Below, one piece after another: positions 56,594 to 64,000 of a stretch of DNA of 64,000 nucleotides (its first letter is position 1; the number at the start of each line of letters is the position of its first letter). The position numbers were made by a program, and so were the translations under genes. Below the pieces are notes generated by a model, which did not search any database, had not been told where the DNA came from, and saw only the letters and a list, made by a program, of their open reading frames with translations. Source of the DNA: Campylobacter concisus (GTDB taxonomy: Bacteria; Campylobacterota; Campylobacteria; Campylobacterales; Campylobacteraceae); the NCBI RefSeq assembly GCF_002913715.1, contig NZ_PPCE01000001.1:124001-188000 (forward strand). Reading direction: 5' to 3'.

Positions 56594-56959
56594 GTAAATT
56601 TTCTCCTAATCTAAAAAAGAAGCCACTCAAAATTTTATGTCATAAAAATTTTTGGCAGACTTGTTCTTTAAATATCTTTTAAGATTATTTTATAAAAATT
56701 TACAGTCTAAAACAAGGAATTAGGTGGGCTTCAGGCCGCTAAAATGCGTGTTTTTTAAAAATACTATGAAATATATAATATAATTTTTATAGCTTATGGA
56801 ATTTCTCTTAGAAATTTAGTCTAGTATGAAATTAAAATAGTAAAAATAATAAATTTATAGAGGTTATGCTCATTATAAAAGAGCACTTGAGATAGGACAA
56901 GCTAATAACATGAAATTAGTTACTAGCAAATTACAGATAACTAAAGTCTAGCTTTATGC
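56594..56959. other. Region upstream of mobC: candidate oriT
   Basis: About 365 bases without a gene. In ColE1 plasmids oriT lies just upstream of mbeC, so this is the expected place. On the minus strand there is GTGGCTTC near 56616-56623 (loosely like the ColE1 nick CTGG/CTTA) and a GGC-CTGAA-GCC short hairpin near 56726-56736. Neither is strong enough to assign a nick site. Confidence 0.4.
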
Positions 56960-57247
56960 TTAGTTAAATTTATCCTTTAGCATCTCATATACTTCGTTGT
57001 TCTCTCTTTTGCCGACAACTAGCACCAATACTACGATCTCGTCATCTTTTACTTGATATGCCAAGCGGTAGCCGACATCTCTTAGCTTGATCTTATAGAC
57101 ATCTTCATAGCCTCGTAGCTTGTCCTTGGCAACCTTTGGGTTTTCTAGACGCTCACTTAGCTTCTTTTTAAACTGCACTTTTATGCTATTGTCAAGCTTT
57201 TGCCACTCTTTTAAAGCACTTGGCAAGAACTCTAACTCATAGCTCAT
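56960..57247 (-). CDS. relE: RelE/StbE-type toxin
   Basis: A 95-residue RelE/ParE-superfamily toxin, typically a ribosome-dependent mRNA endonuclease. Core features: F-L-P-S-A-L-K-E-W-Q-K-L, L-R-G-Y-E-D-V-Y-K-I-K-L, and R-D-V-G-Y-R-L-A-Y-Q-V with the C-terminal V-G-K-R-E-N-N-E-V-Y. The order is antitoxin first, toxin second, overlapping by 11 bases. It may stabilise the island. A degraded copy of the module lies at 43455-43690. Confidence 0.9.
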   Translation of the reverse strand: MSYELEFLPSALKEWQKLDNSIKVQFKKKLSERLENPKVAKDKLRGYEDVYKIKLRDVGYRLAYQVKDDEIVVLVLVVGKRENNEVYEMLKDKFN

Positions 57248-57488
57248 CTAGACTTACTTTTACTGGTTTTTCACCACTTGCTAGAGCAGTATCTACTGCT
57301 TTGCTTAGATGATACTCTTCTATTATCTCTGCCATTTTTTCATAGACAGCACTAGGTACTAGATAGGCGCTAGGGACATTGTGATTTAGTATAGCTACGA
57401 CATTATCTCCAGCTTGTTTTAAAATTTGAGCTGGAGACTTTTTTAGCTCGCTTATGCTAGCTGTAAAATTTGCTTGTATGGTTTGCAT
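57237..57488 (-). CDS. relB: RelB/StbD-type antitoxin (Phd/YefM family)
   Basis: An 83-residue antitoxin. The N-terminal DNA-binding part I-S-E-L-K-K-S-P-A-Q-I-L-K-Q-A with V-V-A-I-L-N-H-N-V-P-S-A-Y-L-V-P is the StbD/Phd pattern. The C-terminal acidic segment would neutralise the toxin. The ATG has an AAAGGATAAA leader. It probably autoregulates the pair. Confidence 0.88.
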   Translation of the reverse strand: MQTIQANFTASISELKKSPAQILKQAGDNVVAILNHNVPSAYLVPSAVYEKMAEIIEEYHLSKAVDTALASGEKPVKVSLDEL

Positions 57489-57569
57489 TTTTATCCTTTA
57501 TTTAATACCTAAAATAATACTAAATAAGATATAAGAATAGTCTTAAATCTCATGCTTTGAAATTTGCCC

Positions 57570-59539
57570 CTATTCATTTTCATACGATACCATCTCTACT
57601 TTAGACTTTAGTGTATTAGCGTTAATAGGCTTGGCATAAGTGTTTAGCAAGATCTTATACTGCTTTTCATGTCCTACTATCTGAGCTATAAGGTTAGCTT
57701 CTACCTCGCGCTGCACTAGATAGTCTATAAAGTAGTGTCTAAAAGAGTAAAAGGTCTTTTTAGAGTCTTTGTCTATAAACTTTCTTTGGATCTGGCTTCT
57801 AAAAATTTCAGAGAAGTCCTTATTGCTTACCTTAAATATATTTCCGCTTTTCTTGCTATTAACATATTCTAACAAACCTAGATCTATGAGCTTACTATGG
57901 ATAGGCACAAACCTAATGCTGTTTTTGGTCTTGGTAGTTTTACCATCATTTGTGTTTATGTTAAAGCAGTAAATTCCATCTTTTAAGGCTATATCTTCCT
58001 TATGAAGCTGTGTGATCTCTTTTATCCTCATGCCACTATAGGCAGCTATCATTGTGACGTAGTAGAGCTCACTAGCCTCTATCCTTGAGCTTGGCGATTT
58101 ACCACTTTGTTTGATACTAGTTACTATCTCAAAGATCTTCCTAGCTTCTGATGCTTCGTATGGAAGCACTGCCCTCTCATTAGGATCTACGTTTATCTTG
58201 ACGTTCATTTTTGCAGTTATGCTTTTATTTATATAGCCACTATCAAAGCAGTAGTTAAAAAACTGAATAACCCTTATCATATATTTTTGGATAGTAGGCT
58301 CAGAGAGCTTGTCATCCTTTTCGCCTAGCTTAAGTATCTGAGATAAACTTTTATCTTTATACCTACTCTTTTGAGCTAACTTGGTTGGAATTTTATAAAG
58401 AAGATCTCTAAATTCAAGCAAGTTGTCTCTTGTGATCTTATGAACTGGCGTATCTTCGTTAAAGTATAAAAATAAGAGCTTTTTTACGCTAGTAACTAGT
58501 CTTTGCGTATCTGGCGACCACTTGTCAGCTCTTTTGGTGTTTGTTTCAAATATATAAAATGCATCCTTTAAGCTCTTTTGGTCTTCTAAATTTAAAGCTG
58601 TGAATTGATTGCTGGAGCCAGATGCTGCTTGCAGTACTTGTCTGATCTCATACTCTTGGGTTATTTGGGCACTAGGATTAAAAATATTAAAGCTACTATC
58701 GTCATCTAATTTTATTTTGATATTTTTTGGTGGGTTTGGATCCATTATGATATCTTCCATGCTTCTATGGCTATTCTTTGTTCTTACTAGCTTTAAATTT
58801 GAGGTCGAACCATACTTTTGATCTAGTATGGCATAAACCGTCTCGCTAATCCTCTGAGCCATAGCCTTAAGCTGCCCATCAGTAATGGGCAAACAACCAC
58901 TATCTTCAAGCTCTTTTATATTTTCTTGAAACGAAGCTATATTCTTAGCGTCAAACGAACTAGGTGTGGCATGTTTGGCTAAGTTATCACTAGAGTCATC
59001 TTCAAGAAAATATTGCTCACGCTTGTCATCAAAGAGCACACTGCTCTTCTCAAGCTTTGATACAAGATAGTTAAGTGTTAGTATGTTCTTCTCTAAAAGA
59101 GTTTGCCCTATGTTTTCTTTATCCTTGCTACCAAGAGCGCCAGCAGTGTTAGCGATATTGCTTATATCCTTAATTAAATTTGAGGTAGATCGCCATCTAT
59201 CAAACTTTGTTTAAAGTAGTCATTGAGCGCATTTAGAAATTCTACATCCATCTTCTTATTAAGAAGAGAGTGCTCTTTGATGCTCTTACTAAGCTTTACT
59301 TTCATAAACGAATTTACAAAAGATTGGATTATGCTATCGCTAAGATTCATATGAACCGCCCTTTTTATCAAGTAAAGATTGTTGTCTAGAATTTTAGCCC
59401 TTTTTCTGGCTTTTTCCAAGAGACTAGTGGACGTGGAGAAGCAAATTTCTCGCTTTTCGTTAAAAAATTTTCTGATGCTTGGAGCAAGTGTCGCTCGGTA
59501 GTAATATATACCGTTTCGCTCCCTTAAGTGTTGTCCCAT
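57570..59539 (-). pseudogene. Tyrosine-type site-specific integrase, frameshifted
   Basis: The N-terminal part (from ATG 59539, M-G-Q-H-L-R-E-R-N-G-I-Y-Y-Y-R) ends at a stop at 59174. The rest is open in another frame from about 59215 to 57570. The C-terminal part has the integrase arginine in G-M-R-I-K-E-I, R-H in Y-S-F-R-H-Y-F, V-G-H-E, and the tyrosine in L-N-T-Y-A-K. The join falls at 59174-59215 in a stretch without a homopolymer run. A fused protein would be about 655 residues, usual for Campylobacter island integrases. It lies next to attR and reads into the island. If the shift is real, the island has lost self-excision. A shorter C-terminal product could start at the GTG at 59039. 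Confidence 0.82.
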
Positions 59540-59570
59540 ATTTAATAGCCAACCGGTCAAAAATGGAACA
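59532..59570. promoter_or_regulatory. Candidate integrase arm sites (right)
   Basis: TGGGACA on the minus strand (59532-59538, over the integrase start) and TGGAACA on the plus strand (59564-59570), between the integrase gene and attR. They belong to the same TGGNACA family as the left-arm heptamers. Confidence 0.4.
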
Positions 59571-59644
59571 GTTTTATGTAATCACTAAGCAAAAAATCGT
59601 CTAAAGTGCGTATTTCAGGCTTTTGTGAGCTCACATAAAAAATC

Positions 59645-59689
59645 CTCATAAGCCGGAGGTCGGGAGTTCAAGTCTCCCCCGTGACACCA
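59645..59689 (+). repeat. attR: duplicated 3' end of tRNA-Met
   Basis: A 45-bp perfect copy of 43227-43271, starting in the anticodon loop and ending in CCA. It marks the right end of the island. It cannot fold as a tRNA because the 5' half is missing. Confidence 0.95.
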
Positions 59690-59926
59690 AAACACACTAT
59701 TTTAGGCACTAGTAGTGATGCTTTTGCTCTTTCCCTTTCTTTAAAATTTCCTTTAAGAGTGGAACACTTAGTTGCTAAAGTGGGACAGTCTCTTAAAAAT
59801 TCCAACGATTATAAAGCCATTACCCTTTTAATATCATAAAAATAAATTTGTTTTAAATTCTTGTTTCTATCTTTTGTTTTAGGTTACCTTTAAAAGACTC
59901 CAAGGGATATCCAGCTACTGCCGTTA
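59690..59926. other. Region right of attR: second left-arm-like segment
   Basis: Holds the second copy of the 23-bp repeat (59730-59752) and TGGNACA heptamers at 59760-59766 and 59781-59787. These start 71 and 92 bases after attR, almost the same distances as at attL (73 and 94). No gene is supported here. It looks like the left arm of another element of the same family. Confidence 0.65.
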
Positions 59927-60079
59927 AGCTTCAGTAAGCTTAACGGTAAAGATGAAGAGCTTCATAGTAGAGCCTTTGTAAAGAATTTTCTTAAAGACTT
60001 TCAAGAAAGCTTTGAGAAAGACTATACTGCGCAGTCTTACATACAAAAAATGAAAGAGGATATAATGACGAAGAAATAA
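59894..60079 (+). pseudogene. Gene fragment, helical C-terminus, unrecognised
   Basis: The frame is open for 61 codons from after a stop at 59891 to TAA at 60077-60079. It has a coherent charged helical sequence (L-N-G-K-D-E-E-L-H-S-R-A-F-V-K-N-F-L-K-D-F) but no start codon that fits. It reads like the 3' end of a lost gene. Family unknown. Confidence 0.4.
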
Positions 60080-60227
60080 AAGGTTATACGAGTTTGCGAA
60101 CCGGTGCTAGTTATATAAATTTCAAAAAACATAACCGATATGAAAGATCTAGTAAAAACCATAACTCATGAAAACCAAAGATTGATGGATATACAAGATC
60201 ATAGAGATATAAATAAAAATAGAGACG

Positions 60228-60470
60228 ATGATACCAAATACTCATCAAATTTCTCAGACTTTGCGAGAAGTAAAGCATTCAATTGGGGCAATATCAAAAC
60301 AATGGAGAGATTTTTTAAATACAAAATCAATAAATAGGGAAGATAAATTATTAAATAATATGATAGAAAATGGTGGAAATATTTTTAGGTATACAATTTT
60401 TCAAGGAGCAAATTATGAACTTCGCAATACGATAAAAGACAATACTATCGGCGGTAGTGGTAATGAATGA
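60228..60470 (+). CDS. Hypothetical small protein or gene fragment
   Basis: 80 residues, charged and helical, with I-F-R-Y-T-I-F-Q-G-A-N-Y-E-L-R and a glycine-rich end (I-G-G-S-G-N-E). I do not recognise it. It overlaps the following membrane protein gene by 8 bases, as toxin tails and immunity genes often do. A partly overlapping frame (60140-60337) encodes nothing recognisable. It may be the remnant of a toxin C-terminus. Confidence 0.35.
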   Translation: MIPNTHQISQTLREVKHSIGAISKQWRDFLNTKSINREDKLLNNMIENGGNIFRYTIFQGANYELRNTIKDNTIGGSGNE

Positions 60471-60930
60471 TTTTTTTAATGCTTTCTGGCGAGAATTTCA
60501 ATATAAAATCATAAATTTAATCGTATATTTAGCCAATCAGTACCCATTAGTTGCTTGGATTATCTTATATTTTTTGGGTTTGCTTGTAGTATATTTTTGT
60601 TTTAAGTTTATTCGCCATTGTTATATAATCTATAATAAGTCTAAAAATATAAAAATTTTAAAAATAGGTATATCATTTTTTATTCCTATTGTTATTGTTT
60701 TTTACTTTCTCATTAAATTCACAATCTACAAATCAAATGGATGTTTAGTTTATTTTTGCATCTTTTCGTGGATTTCTACTATTGGCGTGATTTTTTGGGC
60801 TTTTCGACCTGAAAAATTTATACCAGATAAACCACAGAATAGAAACCCTAAAAAACAAAAGAAGCAAAAAGTTAAATTTGAAAAAAGTAAGAATTCGTTT
60901 AATTTTACAAATGTAAAATTAAAAAAATAA
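60463..60930 (+). CDS. Small membrane protein, possible immunity protein
   Basis: 155 residues from ATG 60463. Three hydrophobic helices (about 29-51, 65-85 and 93-112) are followed by a strongly basic tail (K-K-Q-K-K-Q-K-V-K). No family is recognised. Position between toxin-like fragments and size suggest an immunity protein for a membrane-acting or periplasmic toxin (inference). The composition is very A+T-rich. Confidence 0.5.
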   Translation: MNDFFNAFWREFQYKIINLIVYLANQYPLVAWIILYFLGLLVVYFCFKFIRHCYIIYNKSKNIKILKIGISFFIPIVIVFYFLIKFTIYKSNGCLVYFCIFSWISTIGVIFWAFRPEKFIPDKPQNRNPKKQKKQKVKFEKSKNSFNFTNVKLKK

Positions 60931-60937
60931 AGCAGCG

Positions 60938-61735
60938 GTGATAAATAGAAATTTTAAAAATATCTCTAAAATAGGAATGACTGAAAGAATAAACGAAAAA
61001 CTATTAGCCAATACTCCAAAAGGAGGAAAATTAGGTAGCGACGGTATATTAAGACATAACGGCAAAGAGTATGTAGTTCATAGTATGGATATAACGGGAA
61101 ATAAAGTGATATATCAATAATTAGGTAAAAATAATAAACCGGTAGAGGTTTATAAAATTACTAACGATAAAGGTTATTTAGTGACAGCTTCTAAACCAAA
61201 GCTCTCTGCTTCGCAAAGCAGTCCTAGTACTTTAATAAAAGATGCAACAAAAGATATTAAATTTTATGATAGCTCAAAAACCCCGGGTATAGTAGCAGGC
61301 GCCACCATAGGCGGAGGTATAGATATTGGATCGCAGTATATAAATAACGGCTATAGTTTTAAAAATATTGACCATACAGAAGTAGTAATAAATGCATTAG
61401 GCGGTGCATGTGGCGGAGCTGCTAGCGGTTTATTCTCGGCAATAGTCAGAGGCGCTTTTGTCAACTCATCTACCGAGCTATACTCTCAGCTTAAAGACAG
61501 ATCAAAAGATGTAGATGCAGAGAGAGTGATCGGAAAAGGTTTTGCTGGTGGATTTTATGGACTGTTTGGTAGCCTTGCGGGAGCAGGCGGTAAAACCATA
61601 AAAGTTGGCGATGGAGATTTACAGACTGCAGCAGAAGTAGGAACAAATTTTATTACTACAGCCGGACAAGCTATTGCAGATAGCGTAGAAAGTAAAAAAG
61701 ATAAAACAAAAAAGCAGATAAGTAATGAAGAATAA
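60938..61735 (+). pseudogene. Polymorphic-toxin-like C-terminal fragment with in-frame TAA
   Basis: One frame from GTG 60938 to 61735, interrupted by TAA at 61118-61120. Before the stop it has K-G-G-K-L-G-S-D-G-I-L-R-H-N-G-K-E-Y. After it come a glycine-zipper region (G-A-T-I-G-G-G-I-D-I-G-S-Q-Y and G-G-A-C-G-G-A-A-S-G-L-F) and a tail G-D-G-D-L-Q-T-A-A-E-V. This is the style of the translocation/pretoxin region of large haemagglutinin or Rhs-like toxins. The N-terminal part is absent. It lies upstream of a type VI secretion cluster, and a short membrane protein overlaps its end by 11 bases. Confidence 0.55.
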
Positions 61736-62009
61736 TTGGATTGTATTTTTTGGGTCAATAGCATTTTTTATAGTAGGCGCTATTTGTATAATAATCCTAA
61801 AACTTCTTTTCGGAGAATATTATGTTGATGCCGTAGTCGCATTAATCATGCTTACAAATGTATATTTTATGATAAAAAACGGCATAAAAAAGAGCGACTT
61901 TTCGAAAAAGAATTTGAAAGAAATGGACGTCACGATAGGCGGCGTCTCTTTGATACAGGCCATATTTGTATTTATAATGTGGATTGGTTACAACGCCACA
62001 AGAGGGTAA
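61725..62009 (+). CDS. Small membrane protein, possible immunity protein
   Basis: 94 residues with three hydrophobic helices (about 6-27, 35-50 and 70-90) and no known domain. The start overlaps the end of the toxin-like frame by 11 bases, and a second copy of the toxin tail follows directly. Arrangement and size suggest an immunity protein for the fragment upstream. This is an inference from context only. Confidence 0.5.
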   Translation: MKNNWIVFFGSIAFFIVGAICIIILKLLFGEYYVDAVVALIMLTNVYFMIKNGIKKSDFSKKNLKEMDVTIGGVSLIQAIFVFIMWIGYNATRG

Positions 62010-62013
62010 ACAT

Positions 62014-62145
62014 AAAGTCGGCGATGGGGATTTACGGACTGAGGCTGAAGCTGGGGCAAGTATATTTACCGGAATAACACAGGTGGCCGTAGATAGTATG
62101 AGTAGCAAAGATAATAAAAATAATAAAGACGATAAAAAAGAATGA
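62014..62145 (+). pseudogene. Orphan second copy of the toxin tail
   Basis: 44 codons encoding K-V-G-D-G-D-L-R-T-E-A-E-A-G-A-S and a charged D/K/N tail. It is clearly paralogous to the last 44 residues of the 60938-61735 frame (K-V-G-D-G-D-L-Q-T-A-A-E-V-G-T-N). It has no start of its own and follows the membrane protein gene by 4 bases. It looks like a tail displaced by insertion of a newer toxin/immunity cassette. Confidence 0.7.
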
Positions 62146-62256
62146 GAACAGATATAAAAGTTTTGTTTAAGAACATTAATTTTAAAATGAGCATCATCTA
62201 AATTTTTAGATATAATTACGCAAAAATAATATTATTAAAATCAGGTAAAGGGACTC

Positions 62257-62724
62257 ATGAAAAAAATATTTAAATTTCTATCTTTTTTAGTGTTTATACT
62301 ATTTCTTACAGGATGTGCAAAAGATCTTATTATAAGCAATATGCCAAATTCAAATTTGAACTATCATGGTGATAATGTTCCTATAACTATCATAGCTTAT
62401 AAATTAAGAGATGTGGCTAAATTTAAAGAAGCTAGCATTATCGATCTAGCCGAGAGAAATGGTGAAATACTAGGCTATGATAAGATTGACTCTATAAAAA
62501 CACAAATTCAGCCAAATACAAATAGATATGCTTTTACAAATGTATATCCTGACGAGGTTCCGTATGTCGGTATTTTGGTACTTTATGCTGATCAGAGCAA
62601 GACAAATATCAAGGCTTACAAAGCAACAAAAGAGATAAAAGAAAAAAATATAGTTTTTGAAATAACAAAAAATGGCGTAAATGTTTTAGACGCTAGTAGC
62701 TCTAAAATACAAGCAAGCAAATAA
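62257..62724 (+). CDS. tssJ: Type VI secretion lipoprotein TssJ
   Basis: A 155-residue outer-membrane lipoprotein of the T6SS membrane complex, which binds TssM. The signal peptide ends in lipobox L-T-G-C-A. The mature part has a TssJ-like beta sandwich with N-V-P-I-T-I-I-A-Y-K-L-R-D and a late F-T-N-V-Y-P-D-E-V-P-Y-V-G-I-L-V-L-Y-A-D. The identification rests on these segments and on the following tssK. Leader AAAGGGACTC precedes ATG 62257. Confidence 0.82.
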   Translation: MKKIFKFLSFLVFILFLTGCAKDLIISNMPNSNLNYHGDNVPITIIAYKLRDVAKFKEASIIDLAERNGEILGYDKIDSIKTQIQPNTNRYAFTNVYPDEVPYVGILVLYADQSKTNIKAYKATKEIKEKNIVFEITKNGVNVLDASSSKIQASK

Positions 62725-62725
62725 A

Positions 62726-64000
62726 ATGTCTGAAAAGCTAAAAGTCGTTTGGTATAACGGAATGAACGTCGATAAGGTTCATTTCGAGCAACAAGAAAGA
62801 TATTTTGAGAGAAATTTAAACCTAAAAACCATCTCTTCTTTTTCAAATTTATATGGTGTTTTAGATTTAGAAATTTCAAGCGATCTTTTGCTTCAAGGTA
62901 AAATAGGGCTAACTAAAATTTCTTGTATCTCTCAAGATGGCACGATTTTTAACGCGCCAGATCAAGATGAATTACCAGAGCCACTTGAGATAAGCCCAAG
63001 TGAACTAAACTCAGCCATTATAGTGTTAAAACTACCTATTAGCTCAGGTCTGGTTGATATTAGCTTGCAAAATAATTTACCAAATCTAAAATTTACAGCC
63101 AAGCAAGCACTTATTAGCTCAAGAGTGCATGATGAAGCTAGCAATGATATATTAAACGAGCTAGATGATAAAGATGATTTTGAACTATCTTCTGCCTTTA
63201 CACAAGATAAAGAAAATCTAATCCTAGCAAGCCAAAGATCGTCTCTTGGGGTATTTGGCTCAAAGATGCCTTATGAGCTTAGCATACCAATTTGTAAAAT
63301 AAAAAATATAGACCTAAATAAGCAAATAACACTTGACGAAAAATTTATTCCAACTTGTATTGACATCAGTAAAAACACCTTTATAACAAATTTTATAGAG
63401 GAGCTTAGCCTTGCTACAAAGCAACATCAAGAGAGTTATTTTGGGTTGCTAGGAGGTGTTGATCAAGCTAAAAATAGACTTGATTTTTCAACATATTTAA
63501 CACTAAATATGCTAAAAAAATGGCATTTAATATTCTCTTATTTACTAAAGAAAGATAAATTTCACCCAGAGTATTTGTATGAAAAATTAGTTGATTTTCA
63601 GTCTGATTTGTTAGCACTTAGTCACGATAATAGTTTTAGCGAATTTATAGCCTACGATCACAATAATCTAACTCAAACATTTGTGCCTTTGATAAATAAT
63701 CTAAGACTTTTATTCTCACATATCTTATCTCCAAAATATATAATGGCGCAAATTGTTAAAAATAATCACGGCTTTTATGACTGTATTTTTGATAATCCAA
63801 GCATTATTGAAAACTCAGAAATTTATTTTGCTATTCACAGTGATACGAAAAATGAGTATCTTCTTAAAAATTTCAAAGAGCAGTGCAAGATCCATACTCA
63901 ATCAAATATAAAAGGCATAGTTTCTTCACAGCTAAGGGGTATAAACGTAGAGCAAATTTCTGTTGTTCCTAGCACTTTACCAAAGTTAAACGATTATATC
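62726..64000 (+). CDS. tssK: Type VI secretion baseplate protein TssK (partial)
   Basis: The frame runs from ATG 62726 through the window end, 425 residues without a stop. The N-terminus V-V-W-Y-N-G-M-N-V-D-K-V-H-F-E-Q-Q (family W-x-x-G-M-x-L-x-P-x-H-F-Q-Q) and the later P-S-E-L are TssK landmarks. TssK links the baseplate to the membrane complex. It starts one base after the tssJ stop, so translation is coupled. The 3' end is outside the window. Confidence 0.88.
   Translation, partial: MSEKLKVVWYNGMNVDKVHFEQQERYFERNLNLKTISSFSNLYGVLDLEISSDLLLQGKIGLTKISCISQDGTIFNAPDQDELPEPLEISPSELNSAIIVLKLPISSGLVDISLQNNLPNLKFTAKQALISSRVHDEASNDILNELDDKDDFELSSAFTQDKENLILASQRSSLGVFGSKMPYELSIPICKIKNIDLNKQITLDEKFIPTCIDISKNTFITNFIEELSLATKQHQESYFGLLGGVDQAKNRLDFSTYLTLNMLKKWHLIFSYLLKKDKFHPEYLYEKLVDFQSDLLALSHDNSFSEFIAYDHNNLTQTFVPLINNLRLLFSHILSPKYIMAQIVKNNHGFYDCIFDNPSIIENSEIYFAIHSDTKNEYLLKNFKEQCKIHTQSNIKGIVSSQLRGINVEQISVVPSTLPKLNDYI

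Larger units (their letters stand above)
43227..59689. mobile_element. tRNA-Met genomic island (integrative and probably mobilisable)
   Basis: Bounded by 45-bp direct repeats of the tRNA 3' end, with a tyrosine integrase gene right beside the far repeat pointing inward. Contents in order: relE/relB remnant, type I restriction operon with an inserted three-gene conflict cassette, ColE1-type mobilisation genes, RelE/RelB-type pair, integrase. No conjugation (type IV secretion) genes are present, so transfer would need a helper. The integrase is frameshifted as read, so the island may now be fixed. Confidence 0.93.

Noticed and set aside
59645-59689. A second tRNA-Met gene
   Set aside because: Only the 3' 45 bases are present. 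The 5' acceptor strand, D arm and half of the anticodon arm are missing, so it is an attachment-site duplicate.
60140-60337. 65-codon frame as a gene
   Set aside because: It overlaps another small frame, has no ribosome binding site or recognisable content, and the region is clearly decayed.
43272-64000. CRISPR array
   Set aside because: No set of short evenly spaced direct repeats was seen. The repeats found are att copies, hsdS domain repeats and paralogous gene pieces.

Overview
The window reads as a chromosome segment of a Campylobacter in the C. concisus/C. curvus neighbourhood. The evidence is the order ruvC-dnaA-dnaN-gyrB beside a hook gene, the fliK-flgD-flgE operon, the TMAO/DMSO reductase pair of Campylobacter type, low-GC codon use and TTG starts. 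The species call is an inference from gene content; no 16S gene is present. The replication origin lies near 3.9-5.4 kb, with DnaA-box-like TTCAC clusters on both sides of dnaA.

Layout. 1-17 kb is core genome: flgE 3' end, thyX, a D12-class adenine methylase coupled to luxS, a MOSC protein, ruvC, dnaA, dnaN, gyrB, queF with an odd basic tail, an HD-domain protein, the SRP RNA on the minus strand, a minus-strand fliK-flgD-flgE operon behind a sigma-54 promoter, and typA. 17.3-19.6 kb is a compact GC-rich block holding three adjacent broken genes (lipoprotein, proC, Sel1-repeat protein). 20-26.5 kb carries a cytochrome c / molybdopterin reductase pair, a periplasmic iron- or heme-type binding protein, and a divergent TonB-dependent receptor split by a frameshift. 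26.5-36 kb has a YolD-like/Y-family polymerase pair, a repeat-rich autotransporter, aroC, rnc, rnhA, a LapB-like TPR protein and dnaG. 36-43 kb is a peptide/amide catabolic operon (two M20 hydrolases, pepE, dcuC, pepT) and a PP-loop ATPase.

43.2-59.7 kb is a genomic island integrated in a tRNA-Met gene. A perfect 45-bp copy of the tRNA 3' end marks the far boundary. Cargo in order: a decayed relE/relB copy; a type I restriction operon whose hsdM carries a 7-bp tandem duplication that breaks the frame; inside that operon, between hsdS and hsdR, a three-gene cassette (predicted PD-(D/E)XK nuclease of Cap4/DUF4297 type, small middle protein, SMC/Rad50-like ATPase with a CxxC hook) that looks like an ABC-three-component conflict system; a ColE1-type mobilisation module with mbeB and mbeD nested out of frame inside the relaxase gene; an intact RelE/RelB-type pair; and a frameshifted tyrosine integrase.

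Right of the island's end, the sequence again looks like an island left arm: the same 23-bp word and the same paired TGGNACA heptamers at almost the same distances. This suggests tandem element accretion. It is followed by decayed polymorphic-toxin tail fragments, small membrane proteins that could be immunity proteins, and the start of a type VI secretion cluster (tssJ, tssK).

Seven loci are interrupted by stops or frameshifts (lipoprotein, proC, Sel1, TonB receptor, hsdM, integrase, toxin fragment). They may be real decay or phase switching, but sequencing error cannot be excluded from one sequence alone.
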